DNA from: Ramlibacter monticola
Lineage (GTDB): Bacteria; Pseudomonadota; Gammaproteobacteria; Burkholderiales; Burkholderiaceae_C
Reading direction: 5' to 3'
Assembly: GCF_016722785.1 (NCBI RefSeq)
Contig: NZ_JAEQNE010000004.1
Span: 62,001-126,000 of the forward strand
DNA length: 64,000 nt
Part shown: in pieces, positions 50,420 through 58,802 of the stretch
Layout: each line of letters starts with the position of its first letter
Numbering within the stretch: position 1 is the stretch's first letter
Position numbers and translations under genes: made by a program
Notes under the pieces: model-generated
The model's database searches: none
Seen by the model: the letters and a program-made list of their open reading frames with translations, nothing else
What the model was told of the DNA's origin: nothing

Positions 50420-51835
50420 TCAGCGCGCGTCCGCCCGTGCGACGCCCTGGACCGGCTGGCCCTCCCAGCCGCCCCCGAGGGCGCGGTAGAGGGCCGTGGC
50501 CGACGTGAAGCGCGCGAGCCGCGGCTGGTCGATCGCCGCTTCCGCGGCGAGCAGCGTGCGCTGGGCGTCGAGCACATTGACGTAGCTTTCGGCCCCCGCG
50601 CGCCAGCGGACGTCGGTGAGGCGGTTGGCTTCGCGCGCCGAACCGGCGGCGGCCAGCAGCAGTTGTTCCTGACGCGCGAACTGTTCGAGGCCGGCCAGCG
50701 CCTCCTCGACCTCCCGGAAGGACGTCACCACGGTCTGCAGATACAGCTCGGCCCGCTCCACCTTCTGGGCCTGCGCGAGCTCGACCCGGCTGCGCAGCGC
50801 GCCGCCATCGAAGAGGGTGGCCGCCAGCGTCGCCGCCAGCGTGTAGAAGCCGCCGCCGCCCGAGCCGAGCAGGTTGGCCACGGTGCCGCCGCCCGCGCCG
50901 GCCACGGCGCGCAGCGTCAGGGTGGGCAGCAGGGCGCCGCGGGCCGCGCCCACGTCGGCGTTCGCGGCGACCAGGCTCGCTTCGGCGCGGCGGATGTCGG
51001 GCCGCCGCTCCACCAGCAGCGCCGGCACCCCGCCATGGGTAGGGGGCAGCTGCAGCGCGCGCAGGGAACCCCGCGGATCGGGGGCCTGCTCCGGCGGCTG
51101 GCCGAGCAGCACCGCGAGCACGCCCCGGGCCACCGCGCGTTGCTGCAGCAGCGCCGGGATGGCCGATTCGGTGGTGGCCACCAGCGAGCGCTGGCGTTCC
51201 AGCTCCAGGGAGGTCGTGCGGCCGGCCTGCTGCTGCACGGCCAGCAGGTCGAGGAGGCGCCTCGCCAGGGCGAGGTTCTCCTGCGCCACCTGCAGGCGGT
51301 CGTTGAGCGACAGGATGTTGAACCAGGCGTTGGCGACGTCGGCGGTGAGCTGCAGGCGGATCGTTTCCCGGTCGAACTCGCTGGCCAGCAACTGGGCGGC
51401 GCCGGAAGCGGCGATGTCGCGCTGCCGGCCCCACAGGTCCACCTCGTAGGCGGCCGAGAAGCCGGCGGTGTAGTCGTTGACGGCCGACTCGCCGACGTCC
51501 TTGTGGCGCTCCCCGCTGAGGGCGAATCCTAGGACGGGCGACTGCAGGGCGGAGGCCAGCCTCGCATTGGCGCGGGCCTGCTCGACCCGGGCCGCGGCCA
51601 TGCGCAGGTCGTGGTTGGCCAGTTGCGCCTGCGCGATCAGGGCATCCAGTTCGGGGCTGCCGAAGGCCGACCACCAGCGGCTGTCGGGCCAGGCCGCATC
51701 GGACGCGGGCGCGAGCCAGCGCGAGGGTGCCGGCACGGGAGGCCGCTCGTAGCGGTCGGCCTGCGTCGCGCAACCGGCGGCGGCGAGGGCGCACAGGAGG
51801 GACAGCGCGCGGCGGGACCAGCGGGGCGGCATCAT
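50420..51835 (-). CDS. Outer-membrane efflux lipoprotein (NodT/OprM-type TolC family)
   Basis: 471 residues with a lipobox AAAGC (Cys about 22). Two OEP repeats with the NodT hallmarks: WWSAFGSPELDALIAQA, ARVEQARANARLASALQSP, YEVDLWGRQRD, and RRPDIRRAEASLVAANADVGAARGALLPT. It forms the outer-membrane channel for the MacAB-type pump encoded immediately upstream (3-bp gap). Confidence 0.92.
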   Translation of the reverse strand: MMPPRWSRRALSLLCALAAAGCATQADRYERPPVPAPSRWLAPASDAAWPDSRWWSAFGSPELDALIAQAQLANHDLRMAAARVEQARANARLASALQSPVLGFALSGERHKDVGESAVNDYTAGFSAAYEVDLWGRQRDIAASGAAQLLASEFDRETIRLQLTADVANAWFNILSLNDRLQVAQENLALARRLLDLLAVQQQAGRTTSLELERQRSLVATTESAIPALLQQRAVARGVLAVLLGQPPEQAPDPRGSLRALQLPPTHGGVPALLVERRPDIRRAEASLVAANADVGAARGALLPTLTLRAVAGAGGGTVANLLGSGGGGFYTLAATLAATLFDGGALRSRVELAQAQKVERAELYLQTVVTSFREVEEALAGLEQFARQEQLLLAAAGSAREANRLTDVRWRAGAESYVNVLDAQRTLLAAEAAIDQPRLARFTSATALYRALGGGWEGQPVQGVARADAR

Positions 51836-51838
51836 CCC

Positions 51839-53779
51839 TTACTCCGTGGCGAGGGCGGTGACGGGGTCCATGCGCGCGGCGCGGCGCGCCGGCAGGAACC
51901 CGAACAGCAGCCCGATCAGGAAGGCGCTGCCGAAGGCCATGGCGACGGGGGGCAGCGAGAAGACGACCGGCGAGCCGAGGCGGCCCGCGACCCAGGCCGC
52001 GGCGAGCCCGCCCGCCACGCCGATCGCGCCGCCGACCGAGCACACCACCAGGGCCTCCGTCATGAACTGCAGCAGGATGTGCAGCATGCGGGCGCCGGTC
52101 GCCATGCGGATCCCGATCTCGCGGATGCGCTCGGTCACCGACACCAGCATGATGTTCATCACGCCGATGCCGCCCACCAGCAGCGAGATCGCGGCGATGG
52201 AGCCGAGCAGCATGGTCATGGTGTTCTGCGTCTCGCTGGCCGTTTCCATCAGCGAGGCGTTGTTGCGGATCTGGAAGTCCACCTTGCGGTGGCGTTCCGT
52301 CAGCAGCGCGGCGATCGCCGCCTCGGTCTCCTCCACCTGCTCCATGTCGGCCACCTGCACGGTGATCACGCGCACGTAGTTGCGCCCGAACAGGCGCATG
52401 CGCGCGGTCGACAGGGGCATCAGGATGGTGTCGTCCATGTCGGTGCCGGAGGAGTTCGCGCCCTTGGGCGCCAGCACGCCGATCACCTGGAAGGGGATGT
52501 TGTTGATCAGGACGTAGCGGCCGACCGGGTTCTCGCCCCGGCGGAACAGGTTGTCCACCACCGTCTTGCCCAGCACCGCGACCGGCGCCACGCCGCGCAC
52601 GTCGGCGTCGGAGAAGAAGGTGCCGCGCGCGGTGGACCAGTTCCGGGCCCGCGCGTAGTTCGCCGTGGCGCCCGTGCCCAGGGTCACGTAGTCGTTCTCG
52701 CCGTAGCGCACCGTGACCCCGCGTGCATGTTCGCCGACCGATTCGCGCACGTTGGGCAGCTCGCCGATGGCCTCGGCATCCTCGGCGACCAGCGCGGCGC
52801 TCTCGTCGCGGGTGCGCACGTTGCGCGCGCCGGGCCGCACCACCAGCAGGTCGGTGCCCATGGCCTCGATGCGCGAGAGCACCTGCGCCTTGCTGCCGTC
52901 GCCCAGGGCGAGCATGGCGATCACGGCCCCGACGCCGATGATGATGCCCAGCAGCGTGAGCACGGTGCGGAACAGGTTGGTGCGCAGCGAGCGCAGGGCC
53001 ATCTTCACCGCCTCGATCACGTCGGGCAGCAGGCTGGTGCGCGTCGCGGACGGCGCGGCGGGCTGCGGCGCCGGGGCAGGGGCCCGCGCGGGGGCGGTGC
53101 GGCGGTCGTCCACCACCTCGCCGTCCCTTAGCTGGATGACGCGCTCCGCCTCCGAGGCCACCGTGTGGTCGTGCGTGATGAGGATGATCGTGTGGCCGGC
53201 CCGGTGCAGCTCGTGCAGCTGCGCCATCACCTCGCGGCCGCTCTTCGTGTCGAGCGCACCGGTGGGCTCGTCGGCCAGGATCACGCGGCCGCCGTTCATG
53301 AGCGCCCGCGCGATCGACACCCGCTGCTGCTGGCCGCCGGAGAGCTGGGTCGGCCGGTAGTCCACGCGGTCGCGCAGGCCCAGCCGCTCCAGCAGCGCGC
53401 GGGCGCGCGCGCTGCGCTCGCGGCGGGCCATGCCGGCGTACACGGCCGGGATCTCCACGTTCTCCGCCGCGGTCTCGTTGCCGATCAGGTTGTAGCGCTG
53501 GAAGATGAAGCCGAAGGTGCCGCGGCGCAGGGCCGCCAGCGCGTCGGCGTCCAGCCGCGCCACGTCGCGGCCGGCGAACAGGTACTCGCCCGAACTCGGC
53601 TTGTCGAGGCAGCCGAGGATGTTCATCAGCGTGCTCTTGCCGGAGCCGGACTGGCCCACGATGGCGACGAACTCGCCTTCGCGGATGGCCAGCGTGATGC
53701 CGTGCAGCACCCGCACCGGCGTGCCGCCGGAGGGATACGACTTGACGATGTCGCGCAGCTCGATCAGGGCTGGGGCCAT
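51839..53779 (-). CDS. macB: MacB-type ABC exporter (ATPase plus permease)
   Basis: 646 residues. The N-terminal ATPase has Walker A GQSGSGKS (42-49), signature LSGGQQQR and Walker [14 protein letters not shown] Pro/Ala linker leads to the permease: one membrane segment near 275, the large periplasmic domain, and three segments in the last 130 residues ([19 protein letters not shown] etc.). MacB uses ATP to drive export of peptides, macrolides or lipids through MacA and an outer-membrane channel. The substrate is not predictable. Confidence 0.93.
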   Translation of the reverse strand: MAPALIELRDIVKSYPSGGTPVRVLHGITLAIREGEFVAIVGQSGSGKSTLMNILGCLDKPSSGEYLFAGRDVARLDADALAALRRGTFGFIFQRYNLIGNETAAENVEIPAVYAGMARRERSARARALLERLGLRDRVDYRPTQLSGGQQQRVSIARALMNGGRVILADEPTGALDTKSGREVMAQLHELHRAGHTIILITHDHTVASEAERVIQLRDGEVVDDRRTAPARAPAPAPQPAAPSATRTSLLPDVIEAVKMALRSLRTNLFRTVLTLLGIIIGVGAVIAMLALGDGSKAQVLSRIEAMGTDLLVVRPGARNVRTRDESAALVAEDAEAIGELPNVRESVGEHARGVTVRYGENDYVTLGTGATANYARARNWSTARGTFFSDADVRGVAPVAVLGKTVVDNLFRRGENPVGRYVLINNIPFQVIGVLAPKGANSSGTDMDDTILMPLSTARMRLFGRNYVRVITVQVADMEQVEETEAAIAALLTERHRKVDFQIRNNASLMETASETQNTMTMLLGSIAAISLLVGGIGVMNIMLVSVTERIREIGIRMATGARMLHILLQFMTEALVVCSVGGAIGVAGGLAAAWVAGRLGSPVVFSLPPVAMAFGSAFLIGLLFGFLPARRAARMDPVTALATE

Positions 53780-53782
53780 GCC

Positions 53783-55114
53783 TCAGTCCGCCGCCTTCTT
53801 CGCCTTGCCGGCCTTCGCCCTGGCCGCTGCGTTGTCGACGACGACTTCCTCGCCCACCACCAGGCCGCTGGTCACCTGCGCCTGCAGGCGGGTCTGCAGG
53901 CCCACGGTGACCGTGCGCTCCTCGACCTGGCCGCCGTCGTTGACGACGCGCACGAGGTAGGCCTTGTCGGGCCGCGGCTCCTTCGCCGCGGCCGTCTCCT
54001 GTCCGTCCTGCCTGTCCTGCTTGCCGCGCGGGCGCTCCTTCAGCGGCTTGACGGCCGTCTGCAGCGCGGCCACGGGGATCGCGACGGCGTTCTCGGCGCT
54101 TGCCACACGGAAGAACACCTGCGTGCTCATTTGCGGCTTCAATGCGCCATCGGGGTTGGTCACGTCGAACAGCACGTTGTAGAGGACCACGTTGTTGACC
54201 GTCTCCGGCGTGGGCATCACCTGGCGCACCTGGCCCTTCCAGCGGCGGTCCGGCAGGCCCAGGGTGTTGAAGTACACGGGCATGCCGACGTTCACGCGCG
54301 GCACGTCGGCTTCCGAGACCTGCGCCCAGACGGTCATGGTGCTGAGGTCCGCGATGCGCAGGATGACCGGCGCCTGCTGGTTGGACACCAGGGTCTGGCC
54401 CTGGCGCGCGTTGAGCGAGACGATGGTGCCGCTCATGGGCGCGTAGATGCGCGTGTAGCGCAGGTTGGCCTCGTCGCCGGAGAGCGAGGACAGCGCCTGC
54501 TGGATCTGCGCCCGCACCGCGTCGACCTGCGCCCGCGCCTGGACGGCGGCGGCGTCGGTCTGCTGCGTGAGCTCCTCGCTCACGGCGTCGGCGGCGCGCA
54601 GCTTGCGGTTGCGGTCGCGCAGCAGGTCCGCCAGCTGCGCCTGCGCCTCGCGTTCGCGCAGCTGCGCGTGCAGGTTCTGCAGCTGGGCGCGGCCGGTGGC
54701 CACCTTGGACTCGAACACGGTGGGATCGATCTCGGCCACCAGGTCGCCCTTCTTCACCACGTCGCCGACGGCGACGCGCAAGGTGCGCAGCTGCCCGGTC
54801 ACCTGCGTGCCCACGTCCACGTATTCGAGCGGCTGCACCGTGCCGGTGGCCGACACGATGTCCTCGATGGTGGCGATCTCGGCGACCGCGGTGGTGAAGC
54901 GCGCGGGTGGCTCGCCGCCGGCGAACTGCCAGGCGGCCGCCCCCGCGCCGGCCAGCGCCAGCGCGCCCAGCCAGCCGAAGCGCTTCCACAGCGGACGCGC
55001 CGGCGCGCCGTCGTCTCCGGTGGGGACCTGCGCTGCTGCGGCCGGTGCGGCCTCGTCCCAGGCCACCGGCAGGCGGAGGCGGCTCATGTCGGCTACGGTG
55101 TCGCGATGTCCCAT
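53783..55114 (-). CDS. macA: MacA-type periplasmic adaptor (membrane fusion protein)
   Basis: 443 residues (416 from an alternative ATG at 55087). A short cytoplasmic tail and one membrane anchor (FGWLGALALAGAGAAAWQFA) precede the lipoyl half VSATGTVQPLEYVDVGTQVTGQ, a long alpha-hairpin, the second lipoyl half (RIYAPMSGTIVSLNARQGQTL), beta-barrel and C-terminal domains, and a Lys/Ala-rich tail. It connects MacB to the outer-membrane channel. It is the first gene of the operon. Confidence 0.9.
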   Translation of the reverse strand: MGHRDTVADMSRLRLPVAWDEAAPAAAAQVPTGDDGAPARPLWKRFGWLGALALAGAGAAAWQFAGGEPPARFTTAVAEIATIEDIVSATGTVQPLEYVDVGTQVTGQLRTLRVAVGDVVKKGDLVAEIDPTVFESKVATGRAQLQNLHAQLREREAQAQLADLLRDRNRKLRAADAVSEELTQQTDAAAVQARAQVDAVRAQIQQALSSLSGDEANLRYTRIYAPMSGTIVSLNARQGQTLVSNQQAPVILRIADLSTMTVWAQVSEADVPRVNVGMPVYFNTLGLPDRRWKGQVRQVMPTPETVNNVVLYNVLFDVTNPDGALKPQMSTQVFFRVASAENAVAIPVAALQTAVKPLKERPRGKQDRQDGQETAAAKEPRPDKAYLVRVVNDGGQVEERTVTVGLQTRLQAQVTSGLVVGEEVVVDNAAARAKAGKAKKAAD

Positions 55115-55239
55115 GGGCCCCGATGCTAGGAACGACCCCCGGTCGTCGCGAGGTCCGGTGGTGGCTGCGACGGGCTACCTCTTTCGCAAAATGGAGGCAC
55201 GATGGTGCCCTTCACACGAACGCCGTTAGATTTGTGTCG

Positions 55240-56283
55240 ATGAGTTTCGTCTTCCGTCCCGCGCAGGGGAATCCGTCGCCCTCCTTCGCGCTCGTCATGG
55301 CCACCGGCATCCTGGCGGTGGCCGCGCGCCAGCAGGGACTGGACACCCTGGCGATGCTGCTGTTCGAGTGCGCCGTGCTCGCGTGGGTCCTGCTCTCGCT
55401 GCTGTCGCTGTGGCGGCTCGCGCGCCATCGCGGCGACGTGGCGCAGGACCTGGCGAGCCTGCAGCGCGCCCCCGCCTTCTTCACGGCGGTCGCGGGGACC
55501 GGCGTGCTCGCGAGCGGCCTGCTGGTGCTCGACGGGGGATTCGCGTGGGCGGCGGTGCTCGCGCTGCTGGCGCTGGTGCTGTGGACCGTGCTGACCTACG
55601 GCGTGTTCGCCGCGGTGATCACCAGCGAGGACAAGCAGCCGCTGGAGCGCGGCATCGGCGGCGCTTGGCTGCTCGCCGTGGTGGCGTGCCAGTCGGTGGC
55701 GGTGACGGCAGCGCTGCTCTCGTCGCACGTCGGGCAGCCCTGGCGGCTGCAGCTGAATTTCCTCGCGCTGGGCCTGTGGCTGTTCGGCGGCATGCTGTAC
55801 ACGTGGATCATCGCGCTGATCTTCCAGCGCACGCTGTTCTTCCGCTTCGCGCCGGCCGACCTCGCGCCACCGTACTGGATCAACATGGGCGCGATGGCGA
55901 TTTCCACCCTGGCCGGCGCGCAACTGGTGGCCAACGCCGCGCAGGCCCCGTTGCTGGAGGCGCTGCTGCCCTTCCTCAAGGGCTTCACGATCCTCTACTG
56001 GGCCACCGGAACGTGGTGGCTCCCGCTGCTGGTGGCGCTCACCGCCTGGCGCTACCTGCTGCGGCGCGATCCCCTGCGCGCGGATGCGCTGGACTGGAGC
56101 ATGGTGTTCCCGCTGGGCATGTATTCGGCCGCCACCCACAACATGGACGCGGCGCTGCAGCTGCACCTGCTGGCCCCGCTGGGCAGCGTGTTCTTCGGCC
56201 TGGCGCTGCTGGCCTGGGTGGCGACGGCGCTGCTGCGTTCGAGCGCGTGGGTGCGGCGCGTCCGCGCGGCGGCCGCGGCCTGA
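55240..56283 (+). CDS. TehA/SLAC1-type (TDT family) transporter
   Basis: 347 residues with about ten hydrophobic segments. Conserved TDT features include PSPSFALVMATGILAVAARQQG, the central NFLALGLWLFGGMLYTWII segment and MVFPLGMYSAATHNM. The family includes tellurite-resistance TehA, sulfite/C4-dicarboxylate exporters and plant SLAC1 anion channels. The substrate is unknown. The start is set by the family opening; no strong ribosome binding site is seen. Confidence 0.82.
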   Translation: MSFVFRPAQGNPSPSFALVMATGILAVAARQQGLDTLAMLLFECAVLAWVLLSLLSLWRLARHRGDVAQDLASLQRAPAFFTAVAGTGVLASGLLVLDGGFAWAAVLALLALVLWTVLTYGVFAAVITSEDKQPLERGIGGAWLLAVVACQSVAVTAALLSSHVGQPWRLQLNFLALGLWLFGGMLYTWIIALIFQRTLFFRFAPADLAPPYWINMGAMAISTLAGAQLVANAAQAPLLEALLPFLKGFTILYWATGTWWLPLLVALTAWRYLLRRDPLRADALDWSMVFPLGMYSAATHNMDAALQLHLLAPLGSVFFGLALLAWVATALLRSSAWVRRVRAAAAA

Positions 56284-56369
56284 AACCGGCCCGCCGCCGG
56301 GGCAGCCGCGACGACCGCTGGACGCCGGGCCCCGGGCGGTGCCGCCACGGTTGGGCAAAATGCGGTCCC

Positions 56370-56903
56370 ATGCTCGAGCGACAGCTTTACCTGGATTGCG
56401 ATGGCGTGCTGGCGGACTTCGACCGCGGCGCGGAACAGGTGCTGGGCGTGCCGCACCGCGTGTTCGAGGCGCACCACGGCCGGGAGCGCTTGTGGGCGCA
56501 GCTCGCGCAGGCGCCGGACTTCTTCTACCACCTGCCCCTCATGCCCGGCGCGAAGCAGCTGTTCGCCGCCGTGCGGCACCTGCATCCCGCCATCCTGACC
56601 GGGCTGCCCCGCGGCGACTGGGCCGCGGCGCAGAAGGTGCGCTGGGCGGCGCACCACTTCCCCGGCACGCGGATCATCACCTGCCTCGCGGCCGACAAGC
56701 GCGACCATTGCTGCGCCGGCGACGTGCTGGTGGACGACATGCTGATGTACCGGCACCTGTGGGAAGACGCGGGCGGCGTCTTCGTGCACTACCGCGATGC
56801 GCGGCAGGCGATGGAGGAACTCGCCGGCCTCTTCGCGCAGCCTCGGGACAGGGAACGGTTCGGTACCGTACCGTTCCTCTATAGGGAATCTTCTCAACCG
56901 TAG
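56370..56903 (+). CDS. HAD-superfamily 5'(3')-nucleotidase-like protein
   Basis: 177 residues. The HAD motif I appears as LYLDCDGVLADFD, with a helical cap (HRVFEAHHGRERLWAQLAQA), motif II near ILTGLPRG, a motif III Lys (AADKRDHC) and motif IV DVLVDDML. This fits the NT5C-type deoxyribonucleotidases. It should remove phosphate from a small substrate. A Tyr/Glu-rich C-terminal tail follows the fold. Confidence 0.8.
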   Translation: MLERQLYLDCDGVLADFDRGAEQVLGVPHRVFEAHHGRERLWAQLAQAPDFFYHLPLMPGAKQLFAAVRHLHPAILTGLPRGDWAAAQKVRWAAHHFPGTRIITCLAADKRDHCCAGDVLVDDMLMYRHLWEDAGGVFVHYRDARQAMEELAGLFAQPRDRERFGTVPFLYRESSQP

Positions 56904-56977
56904 GAGGGTGCACGCGGCTTGCAGTCCCGCAGGGCAGGCTTGTAAAGTGATTGGCCCATCCATTCCGCGGCCCGCCC

Positions 56978-57340
56978 ATGATCTCCCACTCTCCCGAACA
57001 GGCAGCAATCGCTTCGGACCTGGCGCGCCGGCTCACCGCCTACGAGGACGGACTGCGCGAACTGCTTCAGCGCCGTTGGGACCCGGAGCTCTACCGCGAG
57101 CTCTCCGACCGCTTCGACGAGATGCAGATGCAGGCCACGCTGCTGCCCAAGCTGGGCGTGTCCTGGACGGAGCTGCTGATCACGCGGGTGGACCTCACGC
57201 ACGCCCTGTGGAGCCTGAGTTCGCCGAGCCGCATGAACGGCAAGGTGGTCGCCTTCCACGCCAGGCACAAGGTGCTGATCGAGGAAGTGCGGCGCAAGTG
57301 CCTCGAGTACGTCGCCAAGGGCGAGCGGGTCGGCGCCTGA
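56978..57340 (+). CDS. Conserved hypothetical protein (paralogue of the protein at 20530)
   Basis: 120 residues from the ATG at 56978. Helical and soluble; it shares with the 20530 protein the W-D-x-E-L-x-R-x-L segment, TLLPKLGVSWTELLITRVDL and a C-terminal helix with RRKCLEYV (RRCLRSI in the other). No named domain is recognised. Both genes stand as short units away from any common operon, so the shared family is the only clue. Confidence 0.7.
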   Translation: MISHSPEQAAIASDLARRLTAYEDGLRELLQRRWDPELYRELSDRFDEMQMQATLLPKLGVSWTELLITRVDLTHALWSLSSPSRMNGKVVAFHARHKVLIEEVRRKCLEYVAKGERVGA

Positions 57341-57356
57341 GCCCGGGCCCAAGGGC

Positions 57357-58778
57357 CTAGGGAATCCCCGCGAGCGAGCGCCCTTCCGGCGTGAGCCGCA
57401 GGATGTGCAGGCCGGTGTTCGCGCGGTCCACCGCGTAGACGAAGCCGCGTTCGTCCACCTCCACGTTGTTCGTCTGGATCGCCGTGCGGCAGCGGTCCTG
57501 CCCGTCGACCTTCACGCAGCGCGGCGCCGTGTTCGCCGTGGTCGCCGGGATGTAGAAGCCGATCTCGCGCGGCTGGAAGGGATTGCGGATGTCCAGCGCG
57601 CGCACGCCCGCGTTGAAGTGGGCGAGGAACACCAGCTTGCGGTAGTAGACCGGCGCGAAGCTCTCGTTCGACGAGTGCGTGCCGAATCGGCCGCCCCGGC
57701 TGCAGAAGCCGCCGCTCGCCTCCGGCACGGTGAAGTTCGAGATGAACTGCGGCCGCGTCTCCACGCTGATGTCGACCAGCCAGGCCATCTGGCGCGGCTC
57801 GGCGCACTCGTTGGCGATCGCCTCGTTCACCACCAGCAGCACGTCGCGCCGGGCTTCACGGTCGTGCGCGAACTCGGCCACCTGGAGGCCGAGGATGGGA
57901 AAGGCGGTGTGGGCGCCGGTCATGGGCGCCATGTCGAGGCGCGCGACCTGCGGCGAGAGCAGGTTCTCCGCCGTGGGCTCCTTCGCGCCGCGCAGCAGCT
58001 TCAGGCGGTCCACGATCTGCACGATGCCATTCTTGTTGGTGCCGTAGCCGAAATAGACCCGGTTGCCGCCGGGCCCGGTGGAGATCGCGCCGTGCAGTTC
58101 CTGCGGCGGCTCGCCGGTGGAACCGGGCTGCTGCCCCGGCAGGCCGAAGTTGCGCACGAACGTGGGCCGCGCCGGATCGGACAGGTCGTACACCTGGGTC
58201 ATGCGGCGCGTGCGCCAGCCTTCGAGCCCCGAGACGAGGTAGGCGATGCCGCCGTCGCATTCCCAGAAGTTCTTGTGCGTGCCCTTCAGGCCGCCGAGCT
58301 GCGCCAGGCGCACCGGCGCGGAGGGATTCGTCACGTCCCACACCTCGTGGGCCGAGTTGCCGAAGGTGCGCAGCATGTAGAACTTCGCGGGATCGGCCTT
58401 GGGCAGGCCGCGCCCCGGGCACACGCGCACCATCTGCGCGCCGCCGGCCTCGTCGAGGCCTTCCTCGCCGGGGACGTGGGCCAGCAGGCGCGGGTTCGCC
58501 GGATCGGTGACGTCGAGGATCGAGGTGCCGTTGAACTCCGCGCGGCCGGCGAGCGGGTTCATCGGCTTCGGGTCCTGCGCGCTGCCGCCGTGGTGGCCGA
58601 CGTAGAGGATCCAGCGGCCGTCCTGGTTCTGGATCGTGGGCTGGTAGGCGCTGCGGGCCTGCAGCGCGTGCTGGCCCACCAGCTCCAGGTTGCGCGACTC
58701 GGCGCCGTGCTGCGCCTGCACGGCGCCGGCGCAGCAGGTCGCGGCCGCGAGGGCCGCGCAGGCGCGGATCGTTGTCAT
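57357..58778 (-). CDS. Exported LVIVD-repeat protein
   Basis: 473 residues with a signal peptide ending AVQAQHG. Repeated beta-propeller blades contain the LVIVD-type motif as SILDVTDPANPRLLAHV, HEVWDVTNPSAPVRLAQL, VYDLSDPARPTFVRN and ALDIRNPFQPREIGFY. No enzymatic motif is evident. It is the last gene of the IorA-IorB-LVIVD unit (24-bp gap), so it may interact with that periplasmic oxidoreductase. Confidence 0.82.
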   Translation of the reverse strand: MTTIRACAALAAATCCAGAVQAQHGAESRNLELVGQHALQARSAYQPTIQNQDGRWILYVGHHGGSAQDPKPMNPLAGRAEFNGTSILDVTDPANPRLLAHVPGEEGLDEAGGAQMVRVCPGRGLPKADPAKFYMLRTFGNSAHEVWDVTNPSAPVRLAQLGGLKGTHKNFWECDGGIAYLVSGLEGWRTRRMTQVYDLSDPARPTFVRNFGLPGQQPGSTGEPPQELHGAISTGPGGNRVYFGYGTNKNGIVQIVDRLKLLRGAKEPTAENLLSPQVARLDMAPMTGAHTAFPILGLQVAEFAHDREARRDVLLVVNEAIANECAEPRQMAWLVDISVETRPQFISNFTVPEASGGFCSRGGRFGTHSSNESFAPVYYRKLVFLAHFNAGVRALDIRNPFQPREIGFYIPATTANTAPRCVKVDGQDRCRTAIQTNNVEVDERGFVYAVDRANTGLHILRLTPEGRSLAGIP

Positions 58779-58802
58779 GGTTCTTCCTCGGAAGTGCGCG
58801 GA